Of a DNA stretch of 64,000 nt, positions 55,331 through 64,000 are shown in pieces. The position numbers and the translations under genes are program-made. The DNA is taken from contig NZ_WUEK01000004.1 of NCBI RefSeq assembly GCF_009823805.1, positions 124,001-188,000 on the forward strand, given 5' to 3'. The stretch is from Nocardioides flavescens. Its GTDB lineage: Bacteria; Actinomycetota; Actinomycetes; Propionibacteriales; Nocardioidaceae. The notes below the pieces were generated by a model. The model searched no databases, was not told where the DNA came from, and saw only the letters and a list, made by a program, of their open reading frames with translations. Position 1 is the first letter of the stretch; each line of letters begins with the position of its first letter.

Positions 55331-57054
55331 GTGAGCAGTGACACGTTCGAGGGAGGACTCGACGAGCCCAGCGGCCTCGAGCCCGCCCAGGGCACGCTCG
55401 ACCTCGCCGACCCGGAGGACCGCCACGACCGGGCCGCGTGGGAGGCCGCCGCCGCCGCGGTGCTCCGCAAGGCGCGGCGGCTCGGCGACGACGACCCCGA
55501 CGACCGCGTGTGGGCGAAGCTGGCCCGCACCAGCCTCGACGGCATCGCGGTCACCCCGCTCGGGACCCCGACCGACCTCGAGGGGCTGACCACGGCCGGC
55601 CGGCCCGCGCGAGCCGGGGCCTGGGACGTGCGAGCCCACCTCGCGCTCGGCGACGACGCACGCACCGACCACGAGACGCTGATGGCCGACCTCGAGGGCG
55701 GAGCGACCTCGCTCTGGCTGCAGGTCGGTGCCGGCGCGTCGCCCGACTGGGCCACCCTGCTCGACGGGGTGTTCCTCGACCTCGCGCCGGTCGTCGTCGA
55801 GGCCCGCGACGACGCGGCGGCCGGCCTCGCCCACGAGCTGCTCGACCACCTGCTCGACCGCCCCGACGCCGCCGAGCTCCACCCCGGCACCAACCTCGGC
55901 GTGCCGGCGGCGCTCGCCGACGCCGAGCTGGCCCACCGGGCCGTGCGCGCCGGGGTCGCGGCGTACGTCGTCGACGCGAGCCGCTGGCACGACCTCGGCG
56001 CCTCCGACGTCCAGGAGCTGGCCTGGTCGCTGGCCGCCGGTGCGGCGTACCTCCGGACGCTGACGGAGGCGGGCACGCCCCTCGACGACGCCGTGCGGCT
56101 CGTGGAGTTCCGCTTCGCCGCGAGCGACGAGCAGTTCCCGACGATCGCGAAGCTGCGGGCGGCCCGGCGGCTGTGGGCCCGGGTGCTGGAGCTGAGCGAC
56201 GCGACGCCGGCCGAGCAGCGCCAGCACGCCGTCACCAGCCGCGCGATGCTCAGCGCCTACGACCCCTACGTCAACATGCTGCGCACCACCGTCGCGGCCT
56301 TCGCCGCCGGCGTCGGGGGAGCCGACGCGGTGACGGTGCTGCCGTTCGACACCCCGCTCGGCCAGCCGGAGGCCCTCGGGCGACGCATCGCCCGCAACAC
56401 CAGCGCCCTGCTCGTGGAGGAGTCCCACGTCGCCGTCGTGAGCGACCCGGCCGGCGGCGCGTACGCCGTCGAGCGGCTCACCGACGACCTCGCCACCGCG
56501 GCGTGGGACCTGTTCGGCGAGCTCGACGAGGCGGACGGCCCCGGGGACATCGAGGCCCGGATCCGCGAGCTCGTCGCGGAGACGGTGGCCGAGCGCGACC
56601 GTCGGGTGGCGACCCGGCGCCAGCCGCTCACCGGGCTCAGCGAGTTCCCTGCCGTCGACGAGGAGCTGCCGCAGCGCGAGCCCAGCCGCGACGACCGCGA
56701 GGTGCGCCGCTGGGGCGCGGCGTTCGAGGCGCTGCGCGCGGAGCCGGCGGGCACACCCGTGCGGCTGGCGCCCCTCGGCACGGTCGCCCAGCACACCGCG
56801 CGCGCGACGTTCGCCACCAACCTGCTGGCCGCGGGCGGCGTACGCGTCACGCCGGAGGCCGGCTCACCGGTGGCCTGCGTCGTCGGCACCGACGCGGCCT
56901 ACGACGCCGAGGGCGCCGAGCTCGCCGAGCGACTGCGCGCCGAGGGCGTCAGCTGGGTGGTGGTCGCCGGCCAGCCGCGGGAGTGGGCCGACGACTCCTG
57001 CGCGATGGGCGTCGACGCGATCGAGTTCCTGACCCGGACGAGGGAGAAGCTGGC

Positions 57055-57058
<4 letters not shown>
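55331..57058 (+). CDS. mutA: Methylmalonyl-CoA mutase small (beta) subunit
   Basis: 575 residues from a GTG. It has the MCM barrel homology of the large subunit ([48 protein letters not shown]) but lacks the DxHxxG cobalamin motif, as expected for the non-catalytic subunit. It overlaps mutB by 4 bp (ATGA) and forms a heterodimer with it, converting (R)-methylmalonyl-CoA to succinyl-CoA. Confidence 0.94.
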
Positions 57059-59238
<2,180 letters not shown>

Positions 59239-59245
59239 ATGGACC

Positions 59246-59791
59246 TCGCTCCGCTCGGTCGTGCCCGCACCGCCGCATGCTCCTGCCTTCACCCCTCGCG
59301 ACCACGGCTCCTCCGCTTCGCTCCTCCGCCGCGGCCGCTCGTCCCTCCAGGCAGGAGCGCGGCGCGGGCTGTGCCCGCTGTGCTCGCTCCGCTCGCACCT
59401 GCCCGCACCGCCGCATGCTCCTGCCTTCACTCCTCGCGACCACGGCTCCTCCGCTTCGCTCCTCCGCCGCGGCCGCTCGTCCCTCCAGGCAGGAGCGCGG
59501 CGCGGGCTGTGCCCGCTGTGTTCGCTCCGCTCGGTCGTGCCCGCGCCGCCGCATGCTCCTGCCTTCACTCCTCGCGACCACGGCTCCTCCGCTTCGCTCC
59601 TCCGCCGCGGCCGCTCGTCCCTCCAGGCAGGAGCGCGGCGCGGGCTGTGCCCGCTGTGCTCGCTCCGCTCGGTCGTGCCCGCGCCGCCGCATGCTCCTGC
59701 CTTCACTCCTCGCGACCACGGCTCCTCCGCTTCGCTCCTCCGCCGCGGCCGCTCGTCCCTCCAGGCAGGAGCGCGGCGCGGGCTGTGCCCG
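59246..59791. repeat. Four 138-bp tandem repeats between mutB and meaB
   Basis: The landmark GCATGCTCCTGCCTTCAC recurs at 59275, 59413, 59551 and 59689, an exact 138-bp period; copies differ by a few bases. Each unit contains inverted arms GCTCCTGCCT and AGGCAGGAGC, so each may fold into a large hairpin. The period is a multiple of three, which keeps frames open on both strands, but codon use is not gene-like. This fills the 568-bp gap; no gene was recognised. Confidence 0.95.
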
Positions 59792-59806
59792 TGTGGGTGA
59801 GCTGAG

Positions 59807-60799
59807 GTGAGTGTCGACGTCCCGGCGCTGCTCGACGGCATCCGGGAGGGCCGGCGGGCGGCGGTGTCGCGCGCGATCACGCTGGTCGAGTCGTCGAAGC
59901 GCGAGCACCGCGAGGCGGCCAGGGAACTGCTGAGCGAGCTCACCCGCGGCGAGGCCGCCGGCGTGCACAGCCCGGCGGTGCGCGTCGGGATCAGCGGGGT
60001 GCCCGGGGTCGGCAAGTCGACCTTCATCGAGGCCCTGGGCACCCGGCTCACCGCGGCCGGTCACCGGGTCGGCGTGCTGGCCGTCGACCCCTCGAGCGTG
60101 CGCACCGGGGGGTCGGTGCTCGGCGACAAGACCCGGATGGGCCGGCTCTCGGTCGACCCGCAGGCCTTCATCCGCCCCTCCCCGGCGGCCGGCACCCTCG
60201 GCGGGGTCGCGCGCGCCACGGTGCAGGCGATGGCCGTGCTCGAGGCGGCGGCGTACGACGTCGTGCTGGTCGAGACCGTCGGCGTCGGGCAGTCGGAGGT
60301 GACGGTCGCGGGGATGGTCGACACGTTCCTCTTCCTGACCCTCGCGCGCACCGGCGACCAGCTGCAGGGCATCAAGAAGGGCATCCTGGAGATCGCCGAC
60401 GTCATCGCCGTCAACAAGGCCGACGGCGACCGCGAGACCGAGGCGAAGAGCGCGGCCCGCGAGCTCGCCGGTGCGCTGCGCCTCGTGCGCGGCAATGGGG
60501 AGTGGGCGCCGCCCGTCGTCACGGTCTCCGGGCTGCACGACGTCGGCGTCGAGGACCTGTGGGGCCGGGTCCTGGCCCACCGCGAGCACCTCGGCGCCGA
60601 CGGACTGGCCGACAAGCGCGCCCACCAGCAGCTGGAGTTCACCTGGGCGCTCGTGCGCGACGAGCTCGACCAGCGGCTGCGCCACTCCACCGGCGTCCGT
60701 GCCATCCGCGACGAGGTCCGCGACGCCGTGCTCTCGGGCGAGCTGCCCGCCACCGTCGCCGCCGACCGCTTGCTCGCGGCGTACGACGCCCCCACCTGA
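59807..60799 (+). CDS. meaB: Methylmalonyl-CoA mutase-associated GTPase MeaB
   Basis: 330 residues from a GTG. G3E-type P-loop (VGISGVPGVGKSTFIEALG), the VLAVDPSSVRTGGSVLGDKT and VETVGVGQSEVTVAGMVDTF blocks, and the NKAD base-recognition motif. MeaB protects the mutase and gates loading of adenosylcobalamin. It normally sits next to mutB; here the tandem repeats separate them. Confidence 0.95.
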   Translation: MSVDVPALLDGIREGRRAAVSRAITLVESSKREHREAARELLSELTRGEAAGVHSPAVRVGISGVPGVGKSTFIEALGTRLTAAGHRVGVLAVDPSSVRTGGSVLGDKTRMGRLSVDPQAFIRPSPAAGTLGGVARATVQAMAVLEAAAYDVVLVETVGVGQSEVTVAGMVDTFLFLTLARTGDQLQGIKKGILEIADVIAVNKADGDRETEAKSAARELAGALRLVRGNGEWAPPVVTVSGLHDVGVEDLWGRVLAHREHLGADGLADKRAHQQLEFTWALVRDELDQRLRHSTGVRAIRDEVRDAVLSGELPATVAADRLLAAYDAPT

Positions 60800-60990
60800 C
60801 GCCGACCCGTCTCTTCGTGCACGTCCTGAGGCGCCGACCCGTCTCTTCGTGCACGGTCTGTGAGGAGCGCCTGTGCCCGACGCGCCGGGTCGGCCTGTCC
60901 TGCAGTGCACGAAGAGACGGTTCGGCGTGCTCCGGCGTGCACGACGAGACGGCTCGACGTCCCTCGGTGGGCACGAGGAGACGGGTTGTC
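60800..60990. repeat. GCCGACCCG-CTCTTCGTGCAC repeat cluster after meaB
   Basis: Two direct units (GCCGACCCGTCTCTTCGTGC at 60802 and ~60836) begin right after the meaB stop, then three inverted units (GTGCACGAAGAGACGG, GTGCACGACGAGACGG, GGCACGAGGAGACGG) follow between ~60905 and 60976. The two sets can pair in a long stem that may end meaB transcription. Same family as 14839. Confidence 0.85.
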
Positions 60991-61041
60991 CTGCGGACCC
61001 CGCAGGTCGGCCGGTGCTGCGTGAACTAGATTCGACAGGTC

Positions 61042-62253
61042 ATGGTCCCTCCCTCCGCAGCCGCCGATCCCGCCATGCAGCCGGTCACCGAGCTCGTGGC
61101 CGAGGTGGTGAGCGGCCACGAGGACGAGCTCGTCGAGCTGCGCCGCGACCTGCACCGCCACCCCGAGCTGTCGTGGTCGGAGCTGCGCACCTGTGAGCTG
61201 GTCGGGGAGCGGGTCGAGAAGGCCGGCTGGCAGGTCACCCGGCACGGCTCCACCGGCTTCGTGGCCGACCTGGGCGCGGGGGAGCGGTGCGTGGCCCTGC
61301 GCGCCGACATGGACGCCCTGCCCGTCCAGGACCTCACCGACGACCCCTGGACCAGCGAGAACGCCGGCGTCGCGCACGCGTGCGGCCACGACGTGCACAC
61401 CACGGCCCTCCTCGGCGCCGCGCTCGCGCTCGCCGAGGTCGAGGCGCGGGGGCTGCTCCCGGGTCGGGTGCGGCTGCTGTTCCAGCCGGCCGAGGAGGTC
61501 ATGCCCGGTGGCGCGCTGCACCTGATGGACCAGGGGGCGCTCGAGGGCGTCGAGCGAGTCTTCGCCCTGCACTGCGACCCCGGTGTCGACGTCGGCCAGG
61601 TCGGTCTGCGGCTCGGCCCGCTCACCAGCGCCGCCGACCGCGTCGAGGTCCGGCTGACCGGCACCGGCGGGCACACCAGCCGTCCCCACCTGACCGGTGA
61701 CCTGACCTTCGCCCTGGCCAAGGTCACGACCGAGCTGCCGGCGGTCCTGAGCCGCCGCATGGACCCCCGCGCCGGGGTGAGCATGGTGTGGGGCAGCATC
61801 CACGCCGGCTCCGCGCCCAACGTGATCCCCGGCTCTGGGGTCGTCACCGGCACCGTGCGCATCCTCGACGCCGTCGCCTGGGCCGACTGCGAGGCCGTCG
61901 TGCGCGAGGTCGTCGACGAGCTGGTGCGCCCCTACGGCGTGCGCGCGGAGATCGACTACCAGCGCGGCGTGCCGCCGGTGGTCAACGAGCCTGCCTCCTA
62001 CCGGCTGCTCGCCGACACCGTGCGCGGCGTGCTCGGCGACGACGGACCGGTGACCGCACCGCAGAGCCTGGGCGGCGAGGACTTCGGCTGGTACCTCGAC
62101 CGCGTGCCCGGCGCCATGATGCGCCTCGGCACGCGCACGCCCGGCGGGCCGACGTACGACCTGCACCAGGGCAACCTGCGCGTCGACGAGCGCGCCACCG
62201 GCATCGGAGCGCGGCTGCTCTCCGACGTCGCGGTCCGGGCCCTGCGCGCCTGA
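61042..62253 (+). CDS. M20D-family amidohydrolase (hippurate/IAA-amino acid hydrolase type)
   Basis: 403 residues, ATG start. VELRRDLHRHPELSWSELRT at the N terminus, metal ligands in HACGHDVHTTALLGAA, FQPAEEVMPGGALHLMD and later GGEDFGWYLDRVPGAMMRLG, all typical of M20D. The family removes N-acyl groups from amino acids or small conjugates in the cytosol. Natural substrate not evident. The gene stands alone before the BMP operon. Confidence 0.92.
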   Translation: MVPPSAAADPAMQPVTELVAEVVSGHEDELVELRRDLHRHPELSWSELRTCELVGERVEKAGWQVTRHGSTGFVADLGAGERCVALRADMDALPVQDLTDDPWTSENAGVAHACGHDVHTTALLGAALALAEVEARGLLPGRVRLLFQPAEEVMPGGALHLMDQGALEGVERVFALHCDPGVDVGQVGLRLGPLTSAADRVEVRLTGTGGHTSRPHLTGDLTFALAKVTTELPAVLSRRMDPRAGVSMVWGSIHAGSAPNVIPGSGVVTGTVRILDAVAWADCEAVVREVVDELVRPYGVRAEIDYQRGVPPVVNEPASYRLLADTVRGVLGDDGPVTAPQSLGGEDFGWYLDRVPGAMMRLGTRTPGGPTYDLHQGNLRVDERATGIGARLLSDVAVRALRA

Positions 62254-62413
62254 GCGCCGCCCCGCCGAGCGCGGGAACGACGCCGTAGGTCACCACTGCG
62301 TAACAACCCGTCGCACGGGCGTTCCAAGGGTGTCCAGCGGGGCGGTGTGCCGTCTAGGGTTCGAGCGTTCAGCGGCCCGGTGGCCTCGCCCCGGCACACA
62401 CGAAGGAGGCGTC

Positions 62414-63484
62414 TTGCGACGCAACAAGAAGCTCGCATCGATCTTCGCCGTCAGCATCCTCGCGCTCGGCGCGACCGCGTGCGGCGGCGACGACGGAGGC
62501 AGCGACAACGCCGGTGACGGCGCCAGCAGCGGCGGCGGCGCCAGCAGCGACGTCAAGGTCGGCATGGCCTACGACGTCGGCGGTCGTGGCGACCAGTCGT
62601 TCAACGACTCCGCGGCGGCGGGCCTCGACAAGGCCACCGACGAGTTCGGGTTCGAGTCCCAGGAGTCCGAGGCCACCGACGGCGAGGCCGAGTCGGCCCG
62701 CGAGGAGCGCCTCGTGACCTTCGCCGAGGCCGGCTACGACCCGGTCATCGCCGTGGGCTTCGCCTACGCCGAGGCGCTGGGCAAGGTCTCGGAGCAGTAC
62801 CCCGACACCCACTTCGCGATCATCGACGACTCCAGCCTCGCCGACTCGCCCAACGTCGCGAGCCTGACCTTCGCCGAGGAGCAGGGCTCCTTCCTCGTCG
62901 GCGCGGCCGCCGCGCTCAAGACCGAGGCCGACCACATCGGCTTCGTCGGTGGCGTCGAGACCCCGCTGATCCAGAAGTTCCAGGCGGGCTACGAGGCCGG
63001 CGCCCAGGCGGTCAACCCCGACATCACCATCGACGTGACCTACCTCAGCCAGCCGCCGGACTTCTCCGGCTTCGGCGACCCGGCCAAGGGCAAGACGGCC
63101 GCGGAGGGCATGTTCGACGGCGGCGCCGACATCGTCTACCACGCAGCCGGCGGCTCCGGCGGCGGTGTCTTCGAGGCGGCCTCCGAGGCCGGCGGCAAGG
63201 CCATCGGCGTCGACTCCGACCAGTACGAGACGGCCGACGACTCGGTCAAGGACGTCATCATGACCTCGATGCTCAAGAACGTCGACGTCGCGGTCTACGA
63301 GTACCTCTCCAAGGTCGCCGACGGTGACTTCCCGGCCGGTCAGACCACCTACGACCTCGCGGTCGACGGCGTGGGCTACTCCACCAGCGGTGGCCAGATC
63401 GACGACATCGTCGACCAGCTCGACGACTACAAGCAGCAGATCATCGACGGCGACATCACCGTGCCGACCGAGCCGACCAGCTGA
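62414..63484 (+). CDS. BMP-family (PnrA/Med-like) substrate-binding lipoprotein
   Basis: 356 residues from a TTG at 62414, with a strong AAGGAGG five bases upstream. Lipoprotein signal LASIFAVSILALGATACGG with lipobox ATAC. The mature protein has BMP features: KVGMAYDVGGRGDQSFNDSA, VGFAYAEALGKVSEQYPD and FVGGVETPLIQKFQAGYEAG. BMP proteins deliver nucleosides to an ABC importer; an ATPase gene follows after a hairpin. A TAGGGT -10-like box at 62355 may drive the gene. Confidence 0.94.
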   Translation: MRRNKKLASIFAVSILALGATACGGDDGGSDNAGDGASSGGGASSDVKVGMAYDVGGRGDQSFNDSAAAGLDKATDEFGFESQESEATDGEAESAREERLVTFAEAGYDPVIAVGFAYAEALGKVSEQYPDTHFAIIDDSSLADSPNVASLTFAEEQGSFLVGAAAALKTEADHIGFVGGVETPLIQKFQAGYEAGAQAVNPDITIDVTYLSQPPDFSGFGDPAKGKTAAEGMFDGGADIVYHAAGGSGGGVFEAASEAGGKAIGVDSDQYETADDSVKDVIMTSMLKNVDVAVYEYLSKVADGDFPAGQTTYDLAVDGVGYSTSGGQIDDIVDQLDDYKQQIIDGDITVPTEPTS

Positions 63485-63534
63485 CCGACTCCTCCCGGAG
63501 TCACCGCAGCGTCCGCTGCACCAGCGCAAGCAAC

Positions 63535-63580
63535 CGGGCCCGGCGACCCCGCCGCAAGGCGGGTGTCGCCGGGTCCCGTT
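63535..63580 (+). terminator. Long hairpin between the BMP and ATPase genes
   Basis: Arms near GGGCCCGGCGACCCCGCC and GGCGGGTGTCGCCGGGTCCC pair around GCAA and are followed by GTTGCGTT. In binding-protein operons such a stem often lowers expression of the ATPase and permeases relative to the abundant lipoprotein. Confidence 0.8.
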
Positions 63581-63664
63581 GCGTTGAGTAACCTCGGCGG
63601 GTCCGCCGAACCAGTACCGAGCCAGTCCCCAGCCAGTTCTGCGTGAGCCCGACAGGAGGCGTGC

Positions 63665-64000
63665 GTGACCAGCACCGTGGAGGGCTCCGGCCCGACCGCA
63701 CCGACCGGACCGGTCTCCGTCCGGCTGCGGGGGATCGGCAAGCGGTTCCCCGGCGTCATCGCCAACGACGACATCGACATCGACGTCCACCGTGGCACGA
63801 TCCACGCGATCGTCGGTGAGAACGGCGCCGGCAAGTCGACGCTGATGAAGATCCTCTACGGCGTCCAGCCACCCGACTCGGGCACGATCGAGATCGACGG
63901 CGAGCAGGTGCGTCTGAGCTCGCCGGCCGACGCGATCCGCCACGGCGTCGGGATGGTCTTCCAGCACTTCATGCTGGCCGACAACCTCACCGTCCTCGAG
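63665..64000 (+). CDS. ABC transporter ATPase of the BMP/nucleoside importer, 5' part
   Basis: 112 codons from a GTG at 63665 (AGGAGG eleven bases upstream) to the window edge. It has [20 protein letters not shown], Walker A ([15 protein letters not shown]) and a Q-loop ([18 protein letters not shown]). This pattern matches the double-domain ATPases (YufO/RbsA-like) that work with BMP lipoproteins; the second domain would lie beyond the window. Confidence 0.93.
   Translation, partial: MTSTVEGSGPTAPTGPVSVRLRGIGKRFPGVIANDDIDIDVHRGTIHAIVGENGAGKSTLMKILYGVQPPDSGTIEIDGEQVRLSSPADAIRHGVGMVFQHFMLADNLTVLE

Noticed and set aside
59239..59810. Repeat proteins in three plus-strand frames of the tandem array
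   Set aside because: All frames are open because of the period and lack of stops in GC-rich repeats; no ribosome-binding site or sensible domain in any.

Overview
The window is chromosomal DNA of a very GC-rich actinobacterium. GTG and TTG starts are frequent, genes are tightly packed, and start/stop overlaps (ATGA, GTGA, TGATG) are common. The gene set (F420-dependent NADP reductase, monomeric NADP isocitrate dehydrogenase, DUF2510, DUF3017, DUF6350, an SCO4848-family protein, an MhuD-like monooxygenase, an IdeR-type iron box) and the dispersed GGTTTCGAGACGG repeats fit the Nocardioidaceae, most likely Nocardioides or a relative. This placement is inferred from gene content, not from a search.

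Layout. 1-8.4 kb: the 5' part of an OafA-type acyltransferase, an F420/NADP reductase, a four-gene ABC-2 transporter/two-component operon, and a heterodimeric ABC exporter. 8.5-11 kb: a lipoprotein, a YbaK-type deacylase and a glycerophosphodiesterase. 11-14.8 kb: a PspC envelope-stress-like locus with divergent arms, one encoding a PspC-histidine kinase fusion and its LuxR-type regulator. 15-18 kb: an amino acid permease whose 3' end overlaps convergently with a TerC gene preceded by a candidate yybP-ykoY manganese riboswitch. 18-22 kb: PcrA helicase, an MhuD-like heme monooxygenase, a 38-residue membrane peptide and an M23 peptidase. 22.5-31.8 kb: sucCD, a sigma factor fused to a membrane anchor and extracytoplasmic domain, then DUF6350-purN-purH-folD-DUF3017.

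31.8-33 kb holds a compact cassette: one gene (AbiEi-like HTH plus a nuclease-like C terminus) bracketed by a 28-bp perfect inverted repeat and long perfect palindromes. 33-43 kb: mdh, a lipoprotein, an AqpZ-like aquaporin, icd, small membrane proteins, an iron-box-controlled SIP-domain gene, dps, an MFS exporter and a double-GNAT protein. 43-51 kb: a secreted lysine-rich protein, trpS, a 2H phosphoesterase, a YihY protein and sdhCAB. 51-64 kb: a DUF2510/nuclease-like fusion, a 1096-residue hybrid kinase, the methylmalonyl-CoA mutase genes mutA-mutB, a four-copy 138-bp tandem repeat, meaB, an M20D amidohydrolase, and the start of a BMP-type ABC uptake operon.

How the genes work together. The window concentrates central carbon enzymes: sucCD, sdhCAB, mdh and icd of the TCA cycle, plus mutAB/meaB feeding propionyl-derived carbon in as succinyl-CoA. 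A second theme is metal handling: an iron box with a SIP gene beside dps, MhuD-like heme degradation, and TerC with a Mn riboswitch. A third is envelope sensing: three kinase systems, PspC proteins and a membrane-tethered sigma factor. Several repeat families lie in intergenic gaps, and one copy is translated in frame inside mutB. No rRNA, tRNA, CRISPR array or transposase was recognised.
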